Counted from the first letter of the stretch, positions 32,451 through 43,221 are shown. The stretch: 64,000 nt of DNA from Cricetibacter osteomyelitidis (GCF_004340985.1 NZ_SLYB01000001.1:1-64000); one strand, 5' to 3'. Notes: generated from the sequence alone by a model not told the origin. A program made the numbers and translations.

Positions 32451-33872
32451 TTACGCTTTCGCTTGAGCACGTTTGCCGAGAATAAGCGATAGTGTAAAAG
32501 CAGCAGTAAATGAGATAGCCATTCCTACTGCGTAGGGCCACCAATCACCTGCGCGGATAGATGCAATGCCGACTAAACCGGCCGCACCTAAAGCAGAGGC
32601 TTTAACGTTATATAATGAAATAAATGCGGCAGCCAAACCGGAACCGATCATTGCGGCATAGAACGGGTAGCGGTAACGCAGATTTACCCCGAACATAGCC
32701 GGTTCGGTAATACCTAAGACAGCACTGATACCTGACGGTACAGCCAATCCGCGAGTTTTTGCATCACGATTTAATACCGCAACAGCCAAGCAGGCTGCAC
32801 CTTGTGCAATATTCGACATTGCGGCAATCGGAAAGATAAAAGTTGCAGCCGTACTGGCTAATAACTGTGTTTCAACCGCAATGAAGGTTTGATGCATACC
32901 GGTGATCACAATAGGTGCATAAAATGCCCCAAATATTCCTCCTCCGATAAAACCGGCAGTGTCGTACAGCCAAGTCAAGCCGTGACTTAAAAACTCACCG
33001 GCTTCGCGTCCGAACGGACCGATAATAGTGAAAGACAGGAAACCGGTAATAAACAGGCTGAATAATGGTGTAATTAAGTTATCTAATACAGACGGAATGA
33101 TTTTACGGAATCCCTTTTCCAACATTGACAACACCCAAGAAGCAATGAGTACTGGAATTACTGTACCTTGATAGCCTACACTTTCAATATCTAAACCGAA
33201 GATATTCCAATGTTTTAATTCGCCAGATGCCAGCTTTGCCGCATATTCATAGGCACTAGTTAAATCTGTATGTACCAATAACATCCCTAAAGTTGCCCCT
33301 AAATAAGGGTTTCCTCCGAATTTTTTTGTTGCGGTAAAACCAAGCAGTATCGGTAGGAAAACAAACGGTGCGTTGGCAAAGGTGTTAATCATTGCGGCAA
33401 GATCTTGGAAGTGCGGGTAGTTGTCCAATAAAGTTTTGCCGGGTTCAAATAGATCTTTGGCGGTAAAGATGTTCCCAATACCCATCAATAAACCGCCTGC
33501 AACGATCGCAGGGATAATAGGAACGAAGATATCCGCTAATCCTTTGATTAAGCGTTGTACTATTCCCTGTTTTTCCGCTGCAGCTTTGGCTGCTTGTTCT
33601 TTGCCGGTATCCGCAGAATCTCCGCCACCGAGCTGTTTTGTCATTTCAGCATGTACTTTATTGACTGTACCGGAACCAAAAATAATTTGATATTGACCGG
33701 CTACGGAAAATTGACCTTTCACACCTTGGATATTTTCAATGCCTTCTTTGTCGACCTTGTTTTCGTCGTTTAGCACTAGACGTAAGCGGGTTGCACAGTG
33801 TGCTGCTGTTGCGATATTTTCTTTGCCACCGAGCTTTTCAATCGTTTGCTTGGCTATCTCAGGGTAATTCAT
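32451..33872 (-). CDS. scrA: PTS sucrose-type EIIBC component
   Basis: Imports and phosphorylates a disaccharide through the PTS. The EIIB domain comes first, with phosphorylated Cys26 in AAHCATRLRLVL. After a linker of about 20 residues comes the EIIC membrane domain (FVPIIPAIVAGGLLMG, GGNPYLGATLG, SVGYQGTVIPVL, GITEPAMFGVNLRYRYPF). Over its length it resembles enteric ScrA more than TreB (NPYLGATLG, GTVNKV), so sucrose is the best guess, but specificity is not proven. There is no EIIA domain, sucrose-6-phosphate hydrolase, fructokinase or regulator next to it; it sits alone between rpsO and argD. The promoter has a LacI-family operator and a CRP site. Confidence 0.85.
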   Translation of the reverse strand: MNYPEIAKQTIEKLGGKENIATAAHCATRLRLVLNDENKVDKEGIENIQGVKGQFSVAGQYQIIFGSGTVNKVHAEMTKQLGGGDSADTGKEQAAKAAAEKQGIVQRLIKGLADIFVPIIPAIVAGGLLMGIGNIFTAKDLFEPGKTLLDNYPHFQDLAAMINTFANAPFVFLPILLGFTATKKFGGNPYLGATLGMLLVHTDLTSAYEYAAKLASGELKHWNIFGLDIESVGYQGTVIPVLIASWVLSMLEKGFRKIIPSVLDNLITPLFSLFITGFLSFTIIGPFGREAGEFLSHGLTWLYDTAGFIGGGIFGAFYAPIVITGMHQTFIAVETQLLASTAATFIFPIAAMSNIAQGAACLAVAVLNRDAKTRGLAVPSGISAVLGITEPAMFGVNLRYRYPFYAAMIGSGLAAAFISLYNVKASALGAAGLVGIASIRAGDWWPYAVGMAISFTAAFTLSLILGKRAQAKA

Positions 33873-33947
33873 AGGCTCTCCTAGTGATTAACAGATTGAT
33901 TATGAATAAAACTGATTAATTTTAAATTAATAAAAAATAACCATTGA

Positions 33948-35213
<1,266 letters not shown>

Positions 35214-35280
35214 TTATATTGTTATACGATATGGAGAGACGACATATTATGCCGTACATGGTGTGAATAGCTTATAACTT

Positions 35281-35319
35281 AATGAATATTTAATCAATAA
35301 AAATGAATATAAATTCATT
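35281..35319 (-). promoter_or_regulatory. Tandem ARG boxes (ArgR operator) of argD
   Basis: AATGAATATTTAATCAAT (35281-35298) and AATGAATATAAATTCATT (35302-35319) are two 18-bp ARG-box matches, the second a perfect palindrome. Their centres are 21 bp apart, the spacing typical of ArgR hexamer binding. They lie 80-118 bp upstream of the argD start. Confidence 0.85.
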
Positions 35320-35332
35320 TAATCGAGATATA

Positions 35333-35363
35333 AAAAAGTGCGGTTAAAATTACCGCACTTTTT
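35333..35363. terminator. Inverted uptake-signal pair, terminator of tldD
   Basis: AAAAAGTGCGGT (35333-35344) and ACCGCACTTTTT (35352-35363) form a 12-bp stem directly downstream of the minus-strand tldD stop. Confidence 0.85.
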
Positions 35364-35374
35364 GTTAATTCTTG

Positions 35375-36823
35375 TTAACTCGTTCCACCCACGGTGATTT
35401 TTTCGATTTTCAATGCCGGTTGCCCAACACCCACCGGGACGCTTTGACCCTCTTTACCGCATACGCCGATGCCGTGATCAATTTCCATATTATCTGCCAC
35501 CATTGAAATTTGTTGCATCACTTCGATTCCACTGCCGATTAGGGTTGCACCTTTTACCGGCTTAGTTATTTTACCTTTTTCAATTAAATAGGCTTCTGTG
35601 GTAGAGAACACGAATTTACCGGATGTGATATCCACTTGGCCGCCACCGAAATGAGGGGCGTAAATGCCGTGATCCACGGAGGCGATAATATCATCGAATT
35701 TGCTTTCGCCTGCCAGCATATAGGTATTTGTCATTCTCGGCATTGGCAAATGAGCGTAAGATTCGCGACGGCCGTTACCTGTGGGTTTCATTTCCATTAA
35801 GCGGGCATTCATTTTATCCTGCATATAGCCTTTTAAAATGCCGTTTTCAATGAGTACGTTATATTGCGATGGCACGCCTTCATCATCAATGGTTATTGAA
35901 CCACGGCGGTCTTGCAATGTGCCGTTATCTACAATGGTGCACAATGGAGAAGTGACTAATTCGCCTAATTTTCCGCTGAATACCGAGCTTTCTTTACGGT
36001 TGAAATCCCCTTCCAAACCGTGACCTACTGCTTCGTGCAATAACACACCCGGCCAGCCGGCACCTAATACCACAGGCATCATACCGGCGGGGGCAGAAAT
36101 CGCACTCAGATTAACGAGTGCTTGGCGTACGGCTTCTTTGGCAAAATGTACTGCCCGAATTTCGCCGTTTTCTGAGGTTAAGAACCAATCCAAACCGAAA
36201 CGACCGCCTGCACCGGAGTTGCCCCGTTCGCGTTTACCGTCTTGTTCCACCAATACGGAAATAGATAGGCGGATAAGCGGGCGGATATCTGTGGCAAGTG
36301 TGCCGTCAGTCGCCACTACCAGCACCTCTTCATACATAGAGTTGAGTGATGCGGAAACACGGGTAACCCGTTTATCCATTGTGCGAGCCGTGCGATCCAC
36401 CAAATGGAGCAATTCGATTTTTTGTTCTTTGCTTAAACTGTTCAATGGATTGATACCGGCATAACGCAAGATGGCTTGGGTTTCATTGAATTTATTTGGT
36501 ACGATTATGTTTCCCTGCTTGGTTTGAGCAATGCCTTTGATCGCTTTGGCACATTGTTGCAGGCTGGCGTAATTAATTTGGTCGGAATAAGCAAAGCCGG
36601 TTTTTTCGCCGCTGACTGCACGTACGCCTACGCCACGATCAATATGAAATCCGCCTTCTTTGATAATACCGTCTTCCAGCATCCAGCTTTCATCTTGACT
36701 GAGTTGGAAATATAAATCCGCATAATCGATATTGCGGTGAGAGAGCGTATCGAAAATAGTGAGGAGTTGATTTAAGGATAAATTACTTTGTGTTAATAGG
36801 CTTTCTGATACTTGTTTTAACAT
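35375..36823 (-). CDS. tldD: Metalloprotease TldD
   Basis: Partner of TldE/PmbA in a zinc metalloprotease that degrades small peptides. The zinc motif [11 protein letters not shown] is near residue 264, and the C-terminal metal ligand region [14 protein letters not shown] is present. The length of 482 aa matches the family. tldE/pmbA is not in the window. The gene is followed upstream by the dispersed repeat at 36851, which lies between it and rng. Confidence 0.95.
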   Translation of the reverse strand: MLKQVSESLLTQSNLSLNQLLTIFDTLSHRNIDYADLYFQLSQDESWMLEDGIIKEGGFHIDRGVGVRAVSGEKTGFAYSDQINYASLQQCAKAIKGIAQTKQGNIIVPNKFNETQAILRYAGINPLNSLSKEQKIELLHLVDRTARTMDKRVTRVSASLNSMYEEVLVVATDGTLATDIRPLIRLSISVLVEQDGKRERGNSGAGGRFGLDWFLTSENGEIRAVHFAKEAVRQALVNLSAISAPAGMMPVVLGAGWPGVLLHEAVGHGLEGDFNRKESSVFSGKLGELVTSPLCTIVDNGTLQDRRGSITIDDEGVPSQYNVLIENGILKGYMQDKMNARLMEMKPTGNGRRESYAHLPMPRMTNTYMLAGESKFDDIIASVDHGIYAPHFGGGQVDITSGKFVFSTTEAYLIEKGKITKPVKGATLIGSGIEVMQQISMVADNMEIDHGIGVCGKEGQSVPVGVGQPALKIEKITVGGTS

Positions 36824-36850
36824 TTTATTCTCGTTATTTTTTATAAAATT

Positions 36851-36954
36851 CTCTCCTGTTTACGGGAGGGATGTTTCGAAATGATAGAGAGGGGGGAAAT
36901 TAAGATTTTATATCAAGAATAATTTTCCCCTTTTTTTCCGTAAACAGAAGAAGG
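36851..36954. repeat. Dispersed palindromic repeat, intergenic copy
   Basis: The left end reads CTCTCCTGTTTACGGGAGGG and the right end CCGTAAACAGAAGAAGG, giving inverted ends that share CTGTTTACGG. Between them, GAGAGGGG-AAATTA pairs with TAATTTTCCCC. The distance from GTTTAC to GAGAGGGG is 29 bp, exactly as in the copy inside menE at 61747-61776. It lies between rng and tldD. No transposase is seen, so it looks like a small non-autonomous (MITE- or REP-like) element. Confidence 0.7.
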
Positions 36955-36967
36955 TTTGTTTTTACGG

Positions 36968-38443
36968 CTACATTACAACCACGTCAAATTGATCTTGATT
37001 ATAAAAGACTTCGGTTTTAATTTGAACTTGTTTGCCGATAAACACTTCCAATTCCGGAATTAAGCCGTGAGATTCTTCGGTGATTAAATAATCTGCCACC
37101 GCACGAGATGCGTAAACCACAAATTGTTCGCTGGAATATAAATGATGTACGCGAATAATTTCCCGCATAATTTCATAACACACGGTTTCCACGGTTTTTA
37201 ATGATCCCGTGCCTTTGCAAGCCGGACATTCTTCGCACAGAATATGCTCTAGACTTTCTCTTGTGCGTTTGCGGGTCATTTCCACTAAACCGAGCTGAGT
37301 GAAGCCGTTTACGTTGGTTTTTACCCGATCTTTGGATAGCGCTTCTTCCAAGGACTGAATTACCCGTTGACGGTGATCATCGGTTTGCATATCAATAAAA
37401 TCAATAATGATAATTCCGCCAAGATTACGTAATTGAAGCTGTTGGGCAATGGTTTTTGTGGCTTCAATATTAGTGTTGAAAATGGTTTCTTCCAAGTTGC
37501 GATGACCGACAAATGCACCGGTATTAATATCAATCGTGGTCATCGCTTCTGTTTGCTCGATAATCAAATAACCGCCGGATTTCAGATTAACCCGTTTATT
37601 TAAGGCTTCTTGGATCCCGCGTTCTACACCATAGGCATCAAAGAGCGGTTGATTTCCCGCATAAAGTGATAAACGGTTGGTCAATTCCGGCATAAATTCT
37701 TGCGTAAATTCAGTGACTTCATTAAATGCAAGTTTGGAGTCGATACGCACTAAATTGATTTGTGCCCCGATAAAATCCCGTAAAATTCGTTGTGCCAGTT
37801 TCGGTTCGCCATAAAGCATTGAATTTGTCGGGTATTTTTTACGGCGTTCGAGCACTTTTCGCCATAGGCGTTTTAAAAACGCCACGTCTTGCTGTAATTC
37901 TTCAATGGTCGCACCTTCTGCGGCAGTACGAATAATAAAGCCGCCCAGTTCATCGCAGTAAGGCTCCACTAATGCTTTTAATCTGGCACGTTCTTCTTCA
38001 CTTTCAATACGTTGTGATACGCCCACATGGCTGTTTTCCGGCATAAAGACTAAATAACGGGATGGCAGCGTAATATCTGTGGTTAAACGAGCACCTTTTG
38101 TACCAAGGGGATCTTTAACTACCTGCACCACAATATCTTGTCCTTCACGCACCAGTTCGGCGATATCTTTCACTACAAATTGCTTTTTCTCGCTTTCATC
38201 TACGCATTCCGTGTGAGAAACAATATCGGATGCGTGCAAAAATGCCGCTTTTTCCAGCCCGATATCGACGAAAGCGGACTGCATACCGGGCAATACCCGC
38301 ATTACTTTACCCTTGTAAATGTTACCCACAATACCACGTTTGGCTTCCCGTTCAATATGTACTTCTTTTAATATGCCGGTATCCACCAACGCGACACGGG
38401 TCTCATTGGGCGTAACATTAATTAATAATTCTACGCTGTTCAT
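36968..38443 (-). CDS. rng: Ribonuclease G
   Basis: Endoribonuclease paralogous to RNase E, involved in 5' maturation of 16S rRNA and decay of some mRNAs. It has the S1 domain (NIYKGKVMRVLPGMQSAFVD), catalytic aspartates in TTIDINTGAFVG and IIIDFIDM, and the zinc-link CPACKGTG with a preceding Cys (EECPACKG). At 491 aa it lacks the RNase E degradosome tail. It lies upstream of tldD on the same strand, a neighbourhood similar to the E. coli rng-yhdP-tldD region with yhdP missing. Confidence 0.96.
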   Translation of the reverse strand: MNSVELLINVTPNETRVALVDTGILKEVHIEREAKRGIVGNIYKGKVMRVLPGMQSAFVDIGLEKAAFLHASDIVSHTECVDESEKKQFVVKDIAELVREGQDIVVQVVKDPLGTKGARLTTDITLPSRYLVFMPENSHVGVSQRIESEEERARLKALVEPYCDELGGFIIRTAAEGATIEELQQDVAFLKRLWRKVLERRKKYPTNSMLYGEPKLAQRILRDFIGAQINLVRIDSKLAFNEVTEFTQEFMPELTNRLSLYAGNQPLFDAYGVERGIQEALNKRVNLKSGGYLIIEQTEAMTTIDINTGAFVGHRNLEETIFNTNIEATKTIAQQLQLRNLGGIIIIDFIDMQTDDHRQRVIQSLEEALSKDRVKTNVNGFTQLGLVEMTRKRTRESLEHILCEECPACKGTGSLKTVETVCYEIMREIIRVHHLYSSEQFVVYASRAVADYLITEESHGLIPELEVFIGKQVQIKTEVFYNQDQFDVVVM

Positions 38444-38580
38444 TATGACACCTGATTTTAGTTGATTTTTTAAATATTCTATAATTGTTGCTTAATATAA
38501 CGAAAAGGAAAATGGAATAATAGCCCTAATTCGGGTAAAATGCCGGTTTGTTTAAAAAATCATAGAATAAAGGGGTTGAG

Positions 38581-40098
38581 ATGTTTGGATTTGATCCGAC
38601 AATGGTGACATTTACCGTGTATATTCTCGGTATGATTGCTATTGGGTTTTTAGCGTATTATTACACCAATAATTTGTCCGATTATATTTTAGGCGGTCGT
38701 AAATTAGGCAGTTTTGTAACGGCGATGTCTGCCGGTGCGTCAGATATGTCCGGTTGGTTGTTAATGGGCCTGCCGGGCGCCGTGTATGCGGCAGGTCTTG
38801 TTGAAGGCTGGATTGCTATCGGTTTAACCGTCGGAGCATATTTAAACTGGCTGTTTGTAGCGGGCAGGTTGCGAGTATTCACTGAATTTAATAATAACGC
38901 ATTGACTCTGCCGGAATATTTTCACGCCCGTTTTGGTACGGAACATAAAACCTTAAAAATCATTTCTGCTACGATTATCCTCGTTTTCTTTACGATTTAT
39001 TGTGCCTCCGGTGTAGTTGCCGGAGCGAAGTTATTCCAGAATTTAATGCAGGTGGAATATTCCACAGCAATTTGGTATGGTGCGTTAGCGACTATTATTT
39101 ATACGTTTATCGGCGGATTTTTAGCGGTAAGTTGGACGGATACCATTCAAGCTACATTAATGGTTTTTGCTTTAATTTTAACGCCGGTATTTGTGGTATT
39201 GGCTCTTGGCGGTATGGAACAAATGCAAGCGGTATTAGTACAGGCGGAAGTGGCGGCACAAAAAGATTTCACTGATATATTTACCGGCACCACACCTTTA
39301 GGTCTGCTCAGCTTGGCAGCTTGGGGGTTAGGTTATTTCGGACAACCGCATATTTTAGCCCGTTTTATGGCGGCTTATTCGGTGAAATCCTTACACCGGG
39401 CTCGCCGTATCGGGATGGTTTGGATGATTATCTGTTTAACAGGCGCTGTAGCTATCGGTTTCTTCGGAATCACCTATTTTTATGCTAATCCGCAAGTGGC
39501 ACAAGTGGTAAATAATGAGCACGAACAAGTGTTTATCGAATTGGCCAAATTATTATTTAATCCGTGGATTGCCGGTGTATTGCTCTCTGCAATTTTAGCG
39601 GCGGTAATGAGTACCTTGAGCGGTCAATTATTAATTTCCGCCAGTGCTATTACAGAAGATTTCTATAAAGGCTTTATTCGCCCGAATGCCGGTGAAAAAG
39701 AATTGGTCTGGCTTGGTCGTTCAATGGTGTTAGTGATTGCGGGAATTGCTATTGCTCTGGCACAAGATGAAAATAATAAAGTATTAAAACTGGTTGAATT
39801 TGCTTGGGCGGGCTTCGGTAGTGCCTTTGGTCCGGTTGTGTTATTGTCTTTATTCTGGAAACGAATGACATCCGCCGGTGCATTAGCCGGGATGCTGACC
39901 GGTAGTACAGTGGTTTTTGCTTGGAAAAAACTGTTACCGGCAGGTTCGGAATTAGCGGGCGTATATGAAATGATCCCGGGTTTCTTATTAGGTAGTTTGG
40001 CAATTATTGTGGTTTCATTGCTTGCGGGCAAACCGGAAGATAAAGTTGCAGAAACTTTTGATTTGGCAACGCGGGCTTATAAAACGGCAGCCAAATAA
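38581..40098 (+). CDS. putP: Sodium/proline symporter
   Basis: SSS-family Na+/L-proline symporter with 13 predicted transmembrane helices and 505 aa. Conserved segments include YILGGRKLGSFVTAMSAGASDMSGWLLMGLPG near residues 35-66 (split helix 1 region carrying Na+ and substrate ligands), GYFGQPHILARFMA near residue 258 and LSAILAAVMSTLSGQLL near 340. AAAGGGG precedes the ATG. No putA lies next to it, so proline uptake may serve osmoprotection or a putA elsewhere. Confidence 0.95.
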   Translation: MFGFDPTMVTFTVYILGMIAIGFLAYYYTNNLSDYILGGRKLGSFVTAMSAGASDMSGWLLMGLPGAVYAAGLVEGWIAIGLTVGAYLNWLFVAGRLRVFTEFNNNALTLPEYFHARFGTEHKTLKIISATIILVFFTIYCASGVVAGAKLFQNLMQVEYSTAIWYGALATIIYTFIGGFLAVSWTDTIQATLMVFALILTPVFVVLALGGMEQMQAVLVQAEVAAQKDFTDIFTGTTPLGLLSLAAWGLGYFGQPHILARFMAAYSVKSLHRARRIGMVWMIICLTGAVAIGFFGITYFYANPQVAQVVNNEHEQVFIELAKLLFNPWIAGVLLSAILAAVMSTLSGQLLISASAITEDFYKGFIRPNAGEKELVWLGRSMVLVIAGIAIALAQDENNKVLKLVEFAWAGFGSAFGPVVLLSLFWKRMTSAGALAGMLTGSTVVFAWKKLLPAGSELAGVYEMIPGFLLGSLAIIVVSLLAGKPEDKVAETFDLATRAYKTAAK

Positions 40099-40114
40099 TT
40101 AGTCTAATCAATGA

Positions 40115-40141
40115 AAAGTACGGTGAAATGAGCCGTACTTT
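40115..40141 (+). terminator. Stem-loop derived from an uptake-signal pair (AAGTACGG variant)
   Basis: AAAGTACGG (40115-40123) and CCGTACTTT (40133-40141) are perfectly complementary. Both arms differ from the uptake signal by the same base change (G to A in AAGTGCGG, matched in the other arm). Confidence 0.6.
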
Positions 40142-40155
40142 ACACAGGGCTCAAA

Positions 40156-40196
40156 AAAACACCGTCCTTCTATGTGGTTTAAGCGGACGGTGTTTT
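40156..40196. terminator. Bidirectional terminator between putP and the TonB receptor
   Basis: AAAACACCGTCC (40156-40167) and GGACGGTGTTTT (40185-40196) form a perfect 12-bp stem with a 17-nt loop and A/T-rich tails. Confidence 0.85.
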
Positions 40197-40224
40197 ATGA
40201 AAAGAAAGAATATAGTTCTTAATA

Positions 40225-42831
40225 TTAGAATTTATAGCTTAGACTGAGTCTTGCGGTACGCCCTCGGGCAAAGTTATTCAGCACAATAGTATCACCGCTT
40301 TCCATTTGATAATAACGTTGGCTTGCCGAATCATTATTGCTATCTAAAGGATCGATATAACGTTTATCAAATGCGTTAATCAGTTCAGCTTTGATAATGA
40401 GATCTTTTATCGGTTCATAGCTAATATAAAAATCAAAAATTATTGGTTGTTTATTAATCTCTTCCGTTTTTCGGGTTCTTAAATAATTAGCATCATAATC
40501 ATCGAACTGATGTGACCCATAAAGATACTCATCTTCTATTGTTGCCCGTTTACTTTTTCCGTAATAGCGAGCGACAGTGGCGAGCGTTAGCTTTTGATCA
40601 AACCAACGGGTACCTAATTCCAATCTTCCGTAATCTTTTGGTAACATTGAAATTTTACTTAAGCCATAAACTTGATCTAAAGATTCATCGTCAATATTGT
40701 CCGGACCGGCATCACCAAAACTGGTTGGCTGGTTACTTTTTTGATAAGCATAGGATAAGTTAGCAAAGAATCGGCTATTATCATAACTGAGTTCTAATTC
40801 CAGACCTTTCTTTCTTACCGGTCGACGATAATTCTGAAAGTGCACAGTATACAGATAACTGTTTATTTTTGACCAATCCGGTGGCTCACTTCCCCAGAAG
40901 CCATACACATTATGGATGTAATCTTTAATTTTGCTACGGTAAAAGACCAGTTTCAGACCAAATCTATCGTTATCGGAAAAGAGCCCTTCTTTTGCACTAT
41001 TGAAGCCGATCTGATAGGTTTGTGCCTGTTCGGGCTTTAATTTAGTATTTACGCCGATAGTGCCAATTTGAGAAAAAAACATTTCTTGAATATTCGGCAT
41101 TCTATGCGTTTTCGAATAACTGATAAAAGGATTAAATAATTCATGAATATCAGCATTTAGTACGAGTGAATGATTGATATTATTCCGTTTACCGCTTTTT
41201 TTCGTAATTGCTTCATGTAATGCACAGTAATAATAGTAAGTCTGACCATCAAGTGAGAGTTCTTTATCACAAAAGTTTTTCAGAATTTCATTTTCAGAGT
41301 AGTGGCCCACATAATCTTCGTAATCGATGAAGTAGTTGGCGTATTCTCCATTGAATCGATAATTTACAAAATTGACATTATAGTTAAGATTGAAAATATC
41401 TTTTGCAAGGTGATTATCTATATAAAACGTTGTAAATTTTTGTTTCCCTGATGGCTGAAAAATAGAGGAGGTTCTCGGTAAAATGGCTTTATCACCTATT
41501 TCATTCAGACCATAAAACAATCCGAACTCTTCAGGGAAGCGATTCTTACTGTATTCATTTATAAGTAAATTGGCGCCCAAAGTTAAGTCATAGGTTATAT
41601 TCTTGGGTAAGGAAAATGAAAAATGGTTATTTATATCTAAGGTGTCGGAGATATTGTTCGCCTGTAAATAATCTTTTACTTCTCTACCGGAGAATAAACT
41701 GCCTTTGGGATATTTCTGTTTAGCGCTGTTATGGGAATATAATAAATTTAAATCAGTAAGATCACCCAATGAAAAATTATAATTAAGTTGGTATGTTTTG
41801 TTTTCAATTTTTCTTCCTGCGAGCAGATTATTAAACACACGATACTGCAAATTCAGGATATTATAATTGTCCGCGTATTCAATTTTAGCTAAATGGCTTT
41901 GTGATTTTTGACGTAGTGCATCGGCATCAAAAGGCGTTGTATCATACTGTTTGCTGGTTTCTTGCCAGACTTTTTCAAAGTATGACAAACAGCTCTCTCC
42001 GTATGATTTTAAACAGGACTCTTCTAACTCAGACGGAGTACTCCAACCGTTAGGCGTTTCTTTTAATCCGGAAAAAAGAAAATCGTCACGTTTAATTGCA
42101 TTTAAGATATCTACTCCCAGCGAGCTGATTTTTCTCCCTCCGCCTATTTTATAATTTTGTGAAACAGCACGTTTACTTATACCATAAAGAATGCCCAAAT
42201 ATCCTCCGTTATTAAGCTCCTGCCGGTAAGCGGCGGTTGCCATATAATCATATTTCGATTGATTATTTCCAATTGCACCTTTTGTCAAAATGCCGAATTT
42301 ATCACCGACTTTTACTACATCATTTACCCCTAAAGTACGAAAATTTGCCGAACCGTTAAGGGAGTTTAAACCATTCTTTCCGTCAAAAGTACCTTTGGTT
42401 AAATCAACGCCGGCGATAAAATTGGCATCCAGTACCGCACCGAATTGCGATGATCCGCCTGAACGGTTATTACCATCCGTTGCGGAGGCATAAAACGTTT
42501 GTACAACACCGTCGATCATTGAATTAGCCCGTCCGAATCCGCTATCGCCGCGAATATTTAAAGACAGCGTGCCCGAACTTTTATCTTGCTGGGTAAATGC
42601 ACCGGGCATGCTTCTTATGGTTTCATCAAGGGAGGCGGTAGATTTATAAACCTGTTCTTTACTACTTGATGCCGCAGCTTGTTTAAACATTTTATAATTT
42701 GATGTTTCTGTGATTTTGTCTTCAACATCAATCTGTTCAAGCTGTGAGGTTTGTGTGTCTTCTGCATAGGCTGCCGAATTGAACAGCAATGCAGTAAACA
42801 GGGGGAAATGTATTGTTTTTATATTTTTCAT
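40225..42831 (-). CDS. TonB-dependent outer-membrane receptor, probably for iron or haem
   Basis: An outer-membrane gated porin of 868 aa. The start at 42831 is set by GGAG in AAAGGAGAC; the frame extends seven codons further. A signal peptide (KNIKTIHFPLFTALLFNSAAYA) is followed by a TonB-box-like LEQIDVEDK, a plug domain (SLDETIRSMPGAF, LNIRGDSGFGR) and a 22-strand barrel ending in SLSYKF. Two close cysteine pairs suggest disulphide-stabilised loops (ESCLKSYGESC near 280; NFCDKELSLDGQTYYYYC near 540). The haem-receptor FRAP/NPNL boxes appear only as HRMP and NTKL, without the usual His between them, so haem is uncertain. The promoter carries a Fur-box-like sequence. Confidence 0.85.
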   Translation of the reverse strand: MKNIKTIHFPLFTALLFNSAAYAEDTQTSQLEQIDVEDKITETSNYKMFKQAAASSSKEQVYKSTASLDETIRSMPGAFTQQDKSSGTLSLNIRGDSGFGRANSMIDGVVQTFYASATDGNNRSGGSSQFGAVLDANFIAGVDLTKGTFDGKNGLNSLNGSANFRTLGVNDVVKVGDKFGILTKGAIGNNQSKYDYMATAAYRQELNNGGYLGILYGISKRAVSQNYKIGGGRKISSLGVDILNAIKRDDFLFSGLKETPNGWSTPSELEESCLKSYGESCLSYFEKVWQETSKQYDTTPFDADALRQKSQSHLAKIEYADNYNILNLQYRVFNNLLAGRKIENKTYQLNYNFSLGDLTDLNLLYSHNSAKQKYPKGSLFSGREVKDYLQANNISDTLDINNHFSFSLPKNITYDLTLGANLLINEYSKNRFPEEFGLFYGLNEIGDKAILPRTSSIFQPSGKQKFTTFYIDNHLAKDIFNLNYNVNFVNYRFNGEYANYFIDYEDYVGHYSENEILKNFCDKELSLDGQTYYYYCALHEAITKKSGKRNNINHSLVLNADIHELFNPFISYSKTHRMPNIQEMFFSQIGTIGVNTKLKPEQAQTYQIGFNSAKEGLFSDNDRFGLKLVFYRSKIKDYIHNVYGFWGSEPPDWSKINSYLYTVHFQNYRRPVRKKGLELELSYDNSRFFANLSYAYQKSNQPTSFGDAGPDNIDDESLDQVYGLSKISMLPKDYGRLELGTRWFDQKLTLATVARYYGKSKRATIEDEYLYGSHQFDDYDANYLRTRKTEEINKQPIIFDFYISYEPIKDLIIKAELINAFDKRYIDPLDSNNDSASQRYYQMESGDTIVLNNFARGRTARLSLSYKF

Positions 42832-42854
42832 AATAATGTCTCCTTTTTTCAAAG

Positions 42855-42889
42855 ATTAATGATTATAATTTTTATTTTTAATAAGGCAA
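42855..42889 (-). promoter_or_regulatory. TonB-receptor promoter with overlapping Fur-box candidate
   Basis: On the minus strand, TTGCCT (42889-42884), a 16-bp spacer and TATAAT (42867-42862). The -10 is embedded in a 19-mer at 42873-42855 whose ATAATCATTA core matches the Fur consensus at about 14 of 19 positions. This predicts derepression in low iron. Confidence 0.6.
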
Positions 42890-43127
42890 GGGGAATTTAA
42901 AGATTTGTTTGTTATAAGTTAAAATAAGGTTAAGAAAATGATTTTATGAGATTACATGTGAAGCGTTGGTTTGAACGATAAAGCATCATAAAAATGGGTG
43001 TTTACGTTTAGAATAGGCATGTTGGTATTTAATCTAAACAATTATCAACATACCCTAAAATATTTATAAAATCGACCGCACTTTTGGCTTGTAGACATTA
43101 AGAGACTCTAAAGTGCGGTAAGTTTTA

Positions 43128-43156
43128 TTGAATCACACATTATTGTATCTTAGAAT
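43128..43156 (+). promoter_or_regulatory. Amidase promoter
   Basis: TTGAAT (43128-43133), a 17-bp spacer and TAGAAT (43151-43156). Transcription would start near 43163, placing the CRP-type palindrome at 43188-43203 about 30 bp downstream of the start. Confidence 0.55.
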
Positions 43157-43169
43157 CTAAAGCGTTATG

Positions 43170-43207
43170 CTGATGAAAGTATGGTTCCGTGACATAGTTC
43201 ACAAAAT
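43170..43207 (+). promoter_or_regulatory. CRP-type site in a 38-bp block shared with the pepE promoter
   Basis: CGTGACATAGTTCACA (43188-43203) matches the CRP half-sites at 9 of 10 positions. The surrounding 38 bp, starting CTGATGAAA and ending TCACAAAA, match 47988-48025 at about 29 of 38 positions. It sits between the putative transcription start and the ribosome site, a position suited to repression or to an unmapped second promoter. Confidence 0.6.
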
Positions 43208-43221
43208 ATTTAAGGGGGAAT

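Larger units (their letters stand above)
42890..43221. other. Intergenic region between the TonB receptor and the amidase
   Basis: It holds a pair of outward-facing uptake signals (43076-43084 and 43110-43118) and an ATGTTG/CAACAT inverted repeat near 43019-43053. The amidase promoter and CRP-type site, listed separately, are also here. No further gene is seen. Confidence 0.6.

Noticed and set aside
32451-33872. PTS gene as the trehalose carrier TreB
   Set aside because: The NPYLGATLG and AAHCATRLRLVL segments agree better with ScrA, and no treC lies nearby; still not fully excluded.
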